From contig JAKISM010000017.1 in NCBI GenBank assembly GCA_021648585.1, positions 1 through 24,173 on the forward strand: DNA of 24,173 nucleotides, read 5' to 3'. The position numbers and the translations under genes are program-made. The notes below the pieces were generated by a model. It worked only from the letters and a program-made list of their open reading frames with translations, did no database searches and had not been told where the DNA came from. This DNA is from Devosiaceae bacterium. GTDB lineage: Bacteria; Pseudomonadota; Alphaproteobacteria; Rhizobiales; Devosiaceae. Positions 8,143 through 16,063 of the stretch are shown here, one piece after another; within the stretch, counting starts at the first letter, position 1, and each line of letters opens with the position of its first letter.

Positions 8143-10140
8143 TTATTTCTTCATGTAGGCTCTGCAATTTGCCAGATTTTCTTTAGCCAATATCGTTTGA
8201 GGATGTTCTTCTCCTAGCATTCGCTCGAAAGTTTGCAATGATTTTTGAAAAAGCGGTTTAGCTTCTTCATATTTACCCTGAGAGTTCAGATTAGTCGCCA
8301 AATTATTATAGCTAGTTGCCGTATTAGGATGTTCTTCTCCCAGCACTCGTTCACTTATCTGCAATGCTTTTTGATGAAGCAGTTCTGCCTCTTCATATTT
8401 ACCTTGAGTATTCAGATTAAGCGCCAAATTATTATAACCTAATGCAGTACTAGGATGTTCTTCTCCTAGCGCTCGCTTCCATATCTGTATTGCTTTTTTA
8501 TAAAACGGTTCTGCCTCTTCGTATTTACCCTGAACACTCAGATTAGCTGCCAAATTATTATAACTATCTGCCGTATGAGGGTGCTCTTCTCCTAGCACTT
8601 GTTCGCAAATCTGCAATGCTTTTTGATAAAACACCTTCGCCTCTTTATATTTACCCTGAGAGTTCAGATTAGCCCCTAAATTATTATAGCTAGTTGCCAT
8701 ATCGGCATGATCTTCTCCCAACATTCGCTTCCTTATCTGCAATGCTTTTTGAAAAAGCACCTCTGCCTCTGCATATTTACCCTGAGAATTCAGATTAACC
8801 GCCAAACCATTATAGCTAACTGCCGTATCAACATGCTCTTCTCCATGCAATTCCAACCTTATTTCCAGTTTCTGGCGCAATAATTTTTCTGCTTCAGCAA
8901 AATCAAAACGAACCTTAGCCAATTGAATTCTTTTACCAAGAATTCTAAGCTGATTTCCTTTGCCCCGTTTAGCATCATCTTCACACTGTTTAATCCAATC
9001 ATCATAGCGATTATATGCTTTGGCCAATGCTTGTTCTGCTTGTTTTAGAGAAAACCCTGCCCCTGCTTGCAATGCCTCGTCTGCCTGTTTTAACAAAGGT
9101 GCAATTTCTGGCATTTCATTTGCCAGACCAGCCAGATCACCGCTTGTTTCTCGCAATTCTTTCAGCTTTTGATAAGCTATCTCTAACGATGACCCGATAT
9201 TTTCCCTTGTTATTCGCTGTTCTAGTAAATTTGCCAACAGGGATATTAGATCACTTTCACTGGCATGTAATGAATTTTGCGCTCGCTGCAACTCCCCTTT
9301 ATACATCTCTGCAATATTTGCTTTAATTTCCTTAACACCGCCCTCAATTCGCTCCACCCCAGCGGCAATTTCTGGCAGTAGCTCAAGGTATTGCACCGCC
9401 CCCTGTTGCAACACCTTAGAGCCATCAAGATTAGCCAACGCCTTTTCAAATTTCGCATCCAGCCCCTCAACCACCTTTAGAGTTGCCTCAGCTATATCTC
9501 GCCCCAACTTACCCACAGCAACATCAAACGCCACTTTTGCTTCAGGGTATTTATTTGGGTTCTTTATAATTTCAGCAAAAGAAGCAAATACTAGTTCTCC
9601 GAATGGGCGTGCCTGACCTCCACCCTTGATTTTTATACCATTGCTGGCAAAACGAGCATAGATTTCAGGGATTTCACTTTTTGTCCAGCCAGTTAGTTCG
9701 GACAAGGTAAGAATAAATTGCTTAGTTACCTCTTCTCCCAGATTATTAACTTCACCGGGTGACACCAATTCAGGCACGCCATTTATTACGGCTTCTACAC
9801 AAATATCAATGGGAGAAGTTCCAACCGCCCTATCTCGCTCAAACGCATTGCTACGTATTTCGAGTAAAATCCCTTTCACTAAATCATCAAATCTTTTAAT
9901 TTCTTCAGTTTCTTTTGAGGGCCTATGTTCTATACGTTTTTGCACCTCATCAAAAACAGCCTGACATGCTTCAACCCAAGCTAACCTAGTTGCACGTACC
10001 AGATCATGATTAGCCGAAATAGTATGATAGGGATTAAAATCCGCAAGACGTGCCTTCAATTTACGCTTTATGTCATCTGGGCAAAGGCTAATAGTCGCCT
10101 TAGGCAAGCCCTGCAAAAACATCTCAACTATGCCACTCAT
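8143..10140 (-). CDS. TPR protein with five kinesin-light-chain-type repeats and an unrecognised N-terminal half
   Basis: The 665-residue protein begins after a good ribosome site (AAGGGG). Residues 1-225 form a compact region that I do not recognise, with HDLVRATRLAWVEACQ (45-60) and GQARPFGELVFASFAEI (175-191). Residues 225-420 are helical and rich in Glu, Lys and Ala, probably coiled-coil. From 433 to 642 come five consecutive 42-residue tetratricopeptide repeats, each starting GE(E/D)H and containing YNNLAxNLxxQGKYxEA; a sixth is cut short by the C-terminus. No catalytic motif, signal peptide or membrane segment is visible. TPRs mediate protein binding. Similar architectures occur in STAND-type signalling or defence proteins, but no P-loop is seen here. 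It lies between flgD and sciP, opposite to the flagellar genes, and no flagellar role can be read from the sequence. Confidence 0.8.
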   Translation of the reverse strand: MSGIVEMFLQGLPKATISLCPDDIKRKLKARLADFNPYHTISANHDLVRATRLAWVEACQAVFDEVQKRIEHRPSKETEEIKRFDDLVKGILLEIRSNAFERDRAVGTSPIDICVEAVINGVPELVSPGEVNNLGEEVTKQFILTLSELTGWTKSEIPEIYARFASNGIKIKGGGQARPFGELVFASFAEIIKNPNKYPEAKVAFDVAVGKLGRDIAEATLKVVEGLDAKFEKALANLDGSKVLQQGAVQYLELLPEIAAGVERIEGGVKEIKANIAEMYKGELQRAQNSLHASESDLISLLANLLEQRITRENIGSSLEIAYQKLKELRETSGDLAGLANEMPEIAPLLKQADEALQAGAGFSLKQAEQALAKAYNRYDDWIKQCEDDAKRGKGNQLRILGKRIQLAKVRFDFAEAEKLLRQKLEIRLELHGEEHVDTAVSYNGLAVNLNSQGKYAEAEVLFQKALQIRKRMLGEDHADMATSYNNLGANLNSQGKYKEAKVFYQKALQICEQVLGEEHPHTADSYNNLAANLSVQGKYEEAEPFYKKAIQIWKRALGEEHPSTALGYNNLALNLNTQGKYEEAELLHQKALQISERVLGEEHPNTATSYNNLATNLNSQGKYEEAKPLFQKSLQTFERMLGEEHPQTILAKENLANCRAYMKK
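8215..8844 (-). repeat. Five in-frame 126-bp tandem repeats encoding TPR units
   Basis: The GE(E/D)H marker recurs at residues 433, 475, 517, 559, 601 and 643, exactly 42 codons apart, so the DNA is a tandem array of 126-bp units with no indels. The DNA words for the NLNSQGKY segment are also closely similar between units, as expected from recent duplication or gene conversion. Copy number could vary between strains. Confidence 0.85.
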
Positions 10141-10328
10141 TAAATTCGTCCCCTTTGTGCCAGCGCCTTACAAAAGGAATACATTGTTGAGGAATAATTG
10201 CAATATTTTATGCTTAACCAAATCATAAAAATTCATTAATCAAATGTAACCAACGCTTTAGCTAATTATTAAGTCAATGTGTGTATGGTTGAGTTCTAGT
10301 TTAGGTCAAGTAAATGTAAGAGAGTAAA

Positions 10329-10604
10329 ATGACCGTGCAAATGCGCCCAAGAGTAAAATACGTAATTGGTCCCGATGGTTCACCTTTAACCGTTGCTGAT
10401 CTTCCCCCCACATCAACAAAGCGTTGGGTTATCCGACGTAAAGCTGAAGTAGTCGCCGCTGTTCGTGGTGGTTTGCTAAGTCTTGAAGAAGCCTGTGATC
10501 GCTATACATTAAGCGTTGATGAGTTTCTTAATTGGCAAGCCTCGATTGACGAACATGGTTTGGCTGGTCTTCGCACCACGTGGATTCAGCATTACCGCGA
10601 TTAA
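10329..10604 (+). CDS. sciP: SciP, small CtrA-inhibiting cell-cycle regulator (DUF1153)
   Basis: The 91-residue protein is a near-canonical SciP: VKYVIGPDGSPLTVADLPPT, then RWVIRRKAEVVAAVRGGLLS, then LEEACDRYTLSVDEFLNWQ, forming the helix-turn-helix of the DUF1153 family. In Caulobacter, SciP accumulates late in the cell cycle and blocks CtrA from activating its target promoters, including flagellar genes. Here it stands alone, with its own terminator 27 bases later, directly before the fliF operon that CtrA is expected to control. The ATG at 10329 is preceded by AAGAGAG. Its upstream gap (10141-10328) is shared with the divergent TPR gene; TTAACCAAATCATAA (10214-10228) there is a poor CtrA-box match. 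Confidence 0.93.
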   Translation: MTVQMRPRVKYVIGPDGSPLTVADLPPTSTKRWVIRRKAEVVAAVRGGLLSLEEACDRYTLSVDEFLNWQASIDEHGLAGLRTTWIQHYRD

Positions 10605-10630
10605 TTATTTATATATAATTGCAAAATATT

Positions 10631-10670
10631 AAAACCCCGCCTGTAAAATGCAAATACAGGTGGGTTTTTT
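10631..10670 (+). terminator. Rho-independent terminator of sciP
   Basis: AAAACCCCGCCTGTA and TACAGGTGGGTTTTTT pair through CCTGTA/TACAGG, a G-T wobble and CCC/GGG, with an A/T outer stem and one bulged C. The T run continues as TTTTTTGTGTTTTTT. It sits 27 bases after the sciP stop and isolates sciP from the fliF operon. Confidence 0.8.
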
Positions 10671-10699
10671 GTGTTTTTTGTTAAAAAAATTCATAAATG

Positions 10700-10744
10700 T
10701 GTCGAAAATGTGCAAAATGATAAATTTATTAATAACTTGTTTAC
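10700..10744 (+). promoter_or_regulatory. Candidate CtrA box and SciP-type motif upstream of fliF
   Basis: TTAATAACTTGTTTAC (10729-10744) matches the CtrA box TTAA-N7-TTAAC with one substitution in the second half. It lies 55 bases before the fliF ATG, a distance suited to overlap with a -35 region. A TGTCG at 10700-10704 matches the short motif reported for SciP in Caulobacter, but five bases occur often by chance. In Caulobacter the fliF operon is a CtrA-activated class II operon, which is why I read the site this way. No sigma-54 site is visible here. Confidence 0.4.
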
Positions 10745-10798
10745 CATACACTAGGTAAATTTTGCCCAGTAGATGGTTGTGGGGGTTCACAGTCCATC

Positions 10799-12484
10799 AT
10801 GTCAAACGGCTTGGGTGTACATGTGGAAAATATAGTAGGTGTTTTTAATCGTCTTGGAATAGCACGAATAGGCGCAATGATTGTCGTTGCAATTATGCTT
10901 TTGGGCTTTTTTGCTCTCATTACCTTCAGATTCTCTTCTCCACAAATGGCTCCCCTATATTCAGGTCTTACTTTTGACGATAGCTCCGCCATTGTAAGCG
11001 AATTACAAACTCTTAATATAGATTATGAAATACGCTCTGAGGGCGAAACTATTTTAGTTAGTCGCGATCAGATAACTCAAATTAGAATGGATTTAGCCAA
11101 AAGCGGCCTGCCAACTAAAGGGCAAGTGGGTTATGAAATATTTGATGAGCAAAATACACTTGGTGCAACTTCTTTTGTGCAAAATATCAATCAAGTTAGA
11201 GCGCTTGAAGGTGAGTTAGCACGAACAATTTCTTCCCTAGCACGTATAAAAACCGCACGAGTTCATCTTGTTTTACCCGAGCGAGAATTATTTAGGCGTG
11301 AGAAAAAAGACCCAACAGCTTCAATAGTGCTTGGTGTGCGAGGAGAATTATCAGCCTCTGAAATTCGTGCTATTCAGCATTTAGTTTCATCAGCGATTGA
11401 GGGACTAAGCCCCGCACGAGTTTCGATAGTTGATAATGCAGGACGGCTGTTAGCTTCTGGCGCTGGAAATGATAATGAAATAACTGCCGTTTCCAATCAA
11501 ATGGAGGAGCGCACGCAAAATATCGAAAATCGCATCCGTTCACGAGTTGAAAAAATGTTAGAAGATGTTTTGGGGATTGGCCGTGTACGTGTTCAAGTAA
11601 GCGCTGAAATAGACCTTAACCGCTCAACAACAACCTTAGAATCTTATGACCCAGAAAGCCAAGTAGTGCGCTCAAGTCAAATACGTGAACTTGTAAATGA
11701 AGCAAATGGCCCTGCATTACAAGGAGCGGTGACAATCGCTAATGAATTACCGGGTGCAGATAATAATGGTGCAAATACTAGCGGCACTTCAGAGCAATCA
11801 AAAACCACCGAAGAAGTCACAAATTATGAAATTTCAAAAACCGTGCAAACTGAAGTTAAAGAAGCTGGCTCAATTAAACGCCTATCAGTTGCCATAGTTG
11901 TTGATGGAAAATATGTTCAAGATGGCAATGGCGCATCAACCTATGAAGCTCGTACAGAAGAAGAATTACAACAAATATCTTCTCTAATTCGATCAGCTAT
12001 TGGTTTTGTTGCTGAACGGGGAGATAGTATTGAGGTCATTAATATGCAATTTGCTGAACGTCCAGAACTTGCACAATTAGGAACAGCCGCTCCGGGAATG
12101 TTTGATTTTACTAGAGATGACTTAATGAATGCCGCCGAAATGATAGTTACCCTACTCATTTCCATTGCATTATTATTCTTTGTTATGCGCCCACTAGTTA
12201 AACGAGTTCTTGAGCCAGAAGAAGAATTACTAGCTCCACCAATTAATCCTAATATGACGCAAGGCACACCAGGAAATCTGCCGGGAGTACAACATGTTGG
12301 CTCAGATGGCACGCCAATGCAAAGCCAAGAACAAAAACCCCCTCAATCACCTGCATGGATGGGACAAGCCAAACAGATGGGCGAACAACAAGCTAAAGCA
12401 CTAACAGATGTTGGCACTGTTATTGAAGAAAGCCCCAAACAATCTGCAATGATAGTTCGAAATTGGTTGGGTGAGGCGGCGTAA
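10799..12484 (+). CDS. fliF: Flagellar MS-ring protein FliF
   Basis: FliF builds the membrane-embedded MS ring, the base on which the flagellum and export gate assemble. The 561-residue protein has a first transmembrane helix (about 24-43) and YscJ/FliF ring-building motifs in the periplasmic region, such as GQVGYEIFDEQNTLGATSFVQN and LEGELARTISSLARIKTARVHLVLPE. A second transmembrane helix follows (about 445-463). The cytoplasmic tail ends in SAMIVRNWLGE, the FliG-binding signature. The start codon follows a GGGGG run at about 14 bases, a poor ribosome site. It is the first gene of a tight six-gene operon. Confidence 0.96.
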   Translation: MSNGLGVHVENIVGVFNRLGIARIGAMIVVAIMLLGFFALITFRFSSPQMAPLYSGLTFDDSSAIVSELQTLNIDYEIRSEGETILVSRDQITQIRMDLAKSGLPTKGQVGYEIFDEQNTLGATSFVQNINQVRALEGELARTISSLARIKTARVHLVLPERELFRREKKDPTASIVLGVRGELSASEIRAIQHLVSSAIEGLSPARVSIVDNAGRLLASGAGNDNEITAVSNQMEERTQNIENRIRSRVEKMLEDVLGIGRVRVQVSAEIDLNRSTTTLESYDPESQVVRSSQIRELVNEANGPALQGAVTIANELPGADNNGANTSGTSEQSKTTEEVTNYEISKTVQTEVKEAGSIKRLSVAIVVDGKYVQDGNGASTYEARTEEELQQISSLIRSAIGFVAERGDSIEVINMQFAERPELAQLGTAAPGMFDFTRDDLMNAAEMIVTLLISIALLFFVMRPLVKRVLEPEEELLAPPINPNMTQGTPGNLPGVQHVGSDGTPMQSQEQKPPQSPAWMGQAKQMGEQQAKALTDVGTVIEESPKQSAMIVRNWLGEAA

Positions 12485-12489
12485 TAATT

Positions 12490-13563
12490 ATGGTAGCACA
12501 AGGAACTTCTCTTCAATCAGCAAACCCAGAAGCTAAAGGATTAGTTGTTGGTGATGATGCAACCCAAAGAGACTTAAAGGGTGATGAAAAAGCGGCCGTT
12601 CTTTTGCTCGCTCTTGGGCCTGATTTTGGCAAGCCAATTTTTGAAGAACTAGATGAAATAGAAATTCGCCAACTCTCTCGTGCCATGGTTAATTTAGGCT
12701 CAATCACCCAACAAATGTTAGATGAATTATTAATCGAATTTGTTACAGGTGTTTCTTCAACTGGATCAATCTCTGGCAATCCTGATAGCACAGAAGCATT
12801 ATTGCTTTCTTTTTTACCGTCAGAGCGTGTTGACACAATAATGGAAGAAATTCGAGGCCCTGCAGGTCGTAATATGTGGGAAAAACTATCAAATGTACAA
12901 GAAGATATTTTGGCAAATTATCTAAAAAATGAATACCCACAAACCATAGCCGTAGTTCTTTCTAAAATTTCAACAGATCATGCTTCTCGTGTACTTGGTG
13001 TTATGAATGAAGAATTAGCGCTTGATGTTGTACAGCGAATGCTAAGCCTAGATCCTGTGCAAAAAGAAATTTTAGAAAAAATCGAAAACACTCTAAGAAC
13101 TGAATTCATGTCAACATTGTCCCATACTCAGCGCCGTGATAGCCATGAGCAAATGGCTGAAATATTTAACTCTTTTGATCGCCAAACCGAAGCACGTTTT
13201 ATGACTTCACTTGAAGATAATGATCGGGAAAGCGCTGAAAAAATTAAAGAGCTTATGTTTACTTTTGAAGATCTATCCCGTCTTGATGGCACTGCAATTC
13301 AAACTCTATTGCAAGCGATTGATAAAAAAGACACTGGTCTTGCTCTTAAAGGAGCGAACGATAGTGTTAAAGAATTTTTCTTTTCAAATATGTCTGCCCG
13401 TGCCGCCAAACTCCTTAAAGACGACATGGAAGCAATGGGCCCAGTTCGCCTAAAAGATGTTGATGAAGCGCAAGGACGAATTGTTTCTTCCGCCAAAGAT
13501 TTGGCAGCACGAGGTGATATTTTAATTGCCAAAAATAATGGAACAGAAGAGATGGTGGCATAG
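12490..13563 (+). CDS. fliG: Flagellar motor switch protein FliG
   Basis: FliG links the MS ring to the C ring and receives torque from the stator. The 357-residue protein has the N-terminal FliF-binding domain (GDEKAAVLLLALG, 31-43), a middle domain with NEYPQTIAVVLSKI, and a C-terminal domain with MFTFEDLSRLDGTAIQTLLQ carrying the charged torque helix. The first 30 residues extend beyond the usual start and look disordered. The fliF stop is only 5 bases upstream, with GAGG as ribosome site, and fliH follows with no gap. It is slightly longer than the enterobacterial protein but otherwise typical. Confidence 0.95.
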   Translation: MVAQGTSLQSANPEAKGLVVGDDATQRDLKGDEKAAVLLLALGPDFGKPIFEELDEIEIRQLSRAMVNLGSITQQMLDELLIEFVTGVSSTGSISGNPDSTEALLLSFLPSERVDTIMEEIRGPAGRNMWEKLSNVQEDILANYLKNEYPQTIAVVLSKISTDHASRVLGVMNEELALDVVQRMLSLDPVQKEILEKIENTLRTEFMSTLSHTQRRDSHEQMAEIFNSFDRQTEARFMTSLEDNDRESAEKIKELMFTFEDLSRLDGTAIQTLLQAIDKKDTGLALKGANDSVKEFFFSNMSARAAKLLKDDMEAMGPVRLKDVDEAQGRIVSSAKDLAARGDILIAKNNGTEEMVA

Positions 13564-14244
13564 ATGAGCGCATCTCCTGCAAAATTTACCTTTGACCTTG
13601 ATATGGGAAATAGTACAAAAAACAGCGCTATAATTAAAAACGAGCAACTTCTTTTAGCCAAGCAAAAAGCTTATAAAGAAGGTTTTGTTGCTGGAGAGAG
13701 TTCTGAGCAATCTCGTCATAATCAAGCATTAGAAGCAGCAATTCAAAAATTGATAAATCAATGTAATAAAATTGCTTCAGAGCGAGAGCAAATACAAAAG
13801 GACCTATTAAGTCAGTCGGTTAATCTTGCAACTCAAACAGGAAAAAAATTAGCCGCTCATCTCATTGCTAAACAACCTCAAATTGAACTTGAGGCACTGA
13901 TTATTGAATGTCTATCTTCATTAGAGAACGTACCTCATTTAGTTATTCATTGCCATGAAGATCTTGTGGAAATTTGCCAAAAAACAGCAGAGAACCATAT
14001 GAAAACTAGCAGGTTTTCAGGAAAGCTTGTGGTGATGGGTAATAAAGATATAGCACTTGGAGATGGCAAAGTAGAATGGGTAGATGGTGGCTTGATGCGA
14101 GATAATTCAGACATTTTACAACAAATCGATGCCTCAATAAATAACTACCTAAATGCACATGATGTTTCTAATCAACAAGATAATTTGGATGAAATAACTC
14201 CAAACGATAAACAAGAAATTGAACTTGAGGAGATAGGTAAATGA
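13564..14244 (+). CDS. fliH: FliH/FlbE-like flagellar export ATPase regulator
   Basis: FliH-type proteins hold the FliI ATPase to the C ring and control protein export; in Caulobacter the gene at this operon position is called flbE. The 226-residue product has an N-terminal helical stretch with AYKEGFVAGESSEQ (36-49), a long coiled-coil (about 50-100), and a C-terminal FliH-type domain with SLENVPHLVIHCHEDLVEICQ and GDGKVEWVDGGLMRDN. Family similarity is modest, as usual for FliH, and position between fliG and fliN supports the call. It begins at the base after the fliG stop and overlaps fliN by four bases (ATGA), showing translational coupling. No fliI is present in the window. Confidence 0.85.
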   Translation: MSASPAKFTFDLDMGNSTKNSAIIKNEQLLLAKQKAYKEGFVAGESSEQSRHNQALEAAIQKLINQCNKIASEREQIQKDLLSQSVNLATQTGKKLAAHLIAKQPQIELEALIIECLSSLENVPHLVIHCHEDLVEICQKTAENHMKTSRFSGKLVVMGNKDIALGDGKVEWVDGGLMRDNSDILQQIDASINNYLNAHDVSNQQDNLDEITPNDKQEIELEEIGK

Positions 14245-14654
14245 GTGACGAACAAGACAATAATGAAATAGGTGACGGCCTAGACGACATTAATTTTTCT
14301 CCTGCAGGAGAAGAAGCAAGTAATGCGCCAGCGCCAGCTCAAACTAGCTTGAATGACGAGCTTGAAGAAATGGTAGCTAGCGAAGAAATTTCTACTAATA
14401 ATCAAGACAGTACTGCTGCAGATCTTGAGGCAGTATTTGATGTGCCCGTTCGTGTATCTGTTGTTTTGGGCAGAACAAAAATGCCAATATCAAGCCTGCT
14501 TAACATGAATGTTGGCACTGTTGTTGAGCTTGATAGGCAGGTTGGTGAGGCGATTGATATTCACGTAAATGATCGTTTAGTTGCTCGTGGCGAAATTGTT
14601 TTAGTTGAAGATAAATTGGGCGTCACAATGACGGAAATAATCAAAGCGACATAA
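14241..14654 (+). CDS. fliN: Flagellar motor switch protein FliN
   Basis: FliN forms the lower part of the C ring and binds FliH to deliver export cargo. The 137-residue protein has an acidic, disordered N-terminus (1-65) and a C-terminal SpoA domain (about 66-137): VPVRVSVVLGRTKMPISSLL, then GTVVELDRQVGEAIDIHVND and RGEIVLVEDKLGVTMTEI. Its start overlaps the fliH stop as ATGA. The length matches alphaproteobacterial FliN, which is often longer at the N-terminus than in enterobacteria. A 24-base gap follows before flbD. Confidence 0.95.
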   Translation: MSDEQDNNEIGDGLDDINFSPAGEEASNAPAPAQTSLNDELEEMVASEEISTNNQDSTAADLEAVFDVPVRVSVVLGRTKMPISSLLNMNVGTVVELDRQVGEAIDIHVNDRLVARGEIVLVEDKLGVTMTEIIKAT

Positions 14655-14678
14655 GAATTTGAGGCGAAGGAAAATATT

Positions 14679-16049
14679 ATGCGATTACTAATAATTGGAA
14701 CATTAGAGGGTCAACTCACTCAGGCAACAAAGCTTGCAATGGATGGCGGCGCAAAAGTTGCCCATGCTTCTTCAATAGATATTGCAATGGCAAGCCTTAG
14801 ATCTGGCAAAGGCGCTGACTTACTATTAGTAGATGTGATGATTGAAATTCCAAAGCTACTAAGTGAGCTTGAGGCTGAACGTTTTCATATTCCAGTTGTA
14901 GCATGTGGCACACAAACCAACGCCGCCGCCGCCGTTAACGCTATTCGAGCAGGGGCAAAAGAATATATCCCGTTGCCACCCGATGCAGAACTAATTGCTG
15001 CAATCATAACGGCAGTTGCCCGTGAAAACTCGCAATATTTATATAATGATCCAGCAATGGCCAAAGTCATAAAACTGGCCGAGCAAATCGCCCCCTCAAA
15101 TGCCTCAGTGCTAATAACTGGCGAAAGCGGCACTGGCAAAGAAATAATGGCGAAATATTTGCATTCACGCTCCAAACGTGCCGCAAATTCCTTTATTTCA
15201 ATAAATTGCGCCGCTATTCCTGAAAATCTACTAGAATCAGAGCTTTTTGGGCATGAAAAAGGAGCATTTACGGGGGCGATAGCTCGACGCATTGGCAAAT
15301 TTGAAGAAGCAAATGGCGGCACATTATTACTTGATGAAATTTCTGAAATGGATGCACGCTTACAGGCAAAACTCTTAAGAGCAATTCAAGAGCGCCTAAT
15401 TGATAGGGTTGGTGGTACAAAGCCAATTGCAGTTGATATTCGTATTATTGCCACCTCTAATCGCAATCTTGAACAAGCAGTGAGCGAGGGCACTTTTAGA
15501 GAAGATCTATTATTCCGCCTAAATGTTGTAAACCTAAAAATCCCTCCTCTGCGTGAGCGTATTGGCGATATTCGTGTTTTAGCAGAGCATTTCGTTGAAA
15601 AATATTCAACAGCAAATGGGCTTTCACTTCGCTCTCTTTCAAAAGAAGCATTAGATGAACTTTGCACCGCTCCTTGGCCGGGTAATGTGCGTGAACTAGA
15701 AAACACGCTACATCGTGCCGTTTTATTATCTGAGAGCGAGGAAATTAAACCAATAGATATTCGTATGCCAGATGGCACGGGTCTTAGCGAAGTTGCTCGC
15801 CCAAATTCCATTGCCTCACAAGCGGCACATGCGGCACAAACATTAGCAAATATTACGGTAGGTCGTACGGTTGCTGACGTTGAGCAAAACCTAATTTTAG
15901 ATACGCTTGATCATTGCTTAGGCAATCGCACTCATGCCGCAAATATTCTTGGCATTTCTATTCGCACTCTAAGAAACAAGCTTAATCAATATAGCGGTAA
16001 CGGTGTAGCAGTTCCTGCTCCGGGTGAGCAACGTAATAGCGCAGCTTAA
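14679..16049 (+). CDS. flbD: FlbD, sigma-54-dependent flagellar transcription activator
   Basis: FlbD activates sigma-54 promoters of hook and filament genes and can repress class II genes. The 456-residue protein has an N-terminal receiver-like domain (1-115), an AAA+ domain with Walker A GESGTGKE (148-155), the sigma-54 contact loop GAFTGA (195-200), Walker B LLLDE (216-220) and the R-finger region LLFRLN, and a C-terminal Fis helix-turn-helix (about 417-437, AANILGISIRTLRNKLNQY). The receiver is degenerate: the acidic pair usually at the end of beta-1 is replaced by GT (LLIIGTLE), and the conserved Lys is Leu (EYIPLPPD), although Asp52 remains. FlbD of Caulobacter is regulated by FliX, which is not in this window. 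The gene lies in the fliF operon, so it couples completion of early structures to later expression. Confidence 0.95.
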   Translation: MRLLIIGTLEGQLTQATKLAMDGGAKVAHASSIDIAMASLRSGKGADLLLVDVMIEIPKLLSELEAERFHIPVVACGTQTNAAAAVNAIRAGAKEYIPLPPDAELIAAIITAVARENSQYLYNDPAMAKVIKLAEQIAPSNASVLITGESGTGKEIMAKYLHSRSKRAANSFISINCAAIPENLLESELFGHEKGAFTGAIARRIGKFEEANGGTLLLDEISEMDARLQAKLLRAIQERLIDRVGGTKPIAVDIRIIATSNRNLEQAVSEGTFREDLLFRLNVVNLKIPPLRERIGDIRVLAEHFVEKYSTANGLSLRSLSKEALDELCTAPWPGNVRELENTLHRAVLLSESEEIKPIDIRMPDGTGLSEVARPNSIASQAAHAAQTLANITVGRTVADVEQNLILDTLDHCLGNRTHAANILGISIRTLRNKLNQYSGNGVAVPAPGEQRNSAA

Positions 16050-16063
16050 AAGACAGAATATTA

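Noticed and set aside
8215..8844. Regular repeats suggesting a CRISPR array
   Set aside because: The 126-bp units are continuous coding sequence with no spacers, and they translate into TPR repeats.
8143..10140. TPR protein as a complete defence system
   Set aside because: No P-loop, effector domain or partner gene is visible, and the neighbours are flagellar. I keep it only as an open question.
10214..10228. CtrA box (TTAACCAAATCATAA) upstream of sciP
   Set aside because: The second half-site has a mismatch in an AT-rich region and lies about 100 bases before sciP, so the match is too weak to call.
10741..10992. Leftward 83-codon frame over the start of fliF
   Set aside because: It is antisense to the fliF N-terminus and promoter, with no recognisable product or ribosome site.
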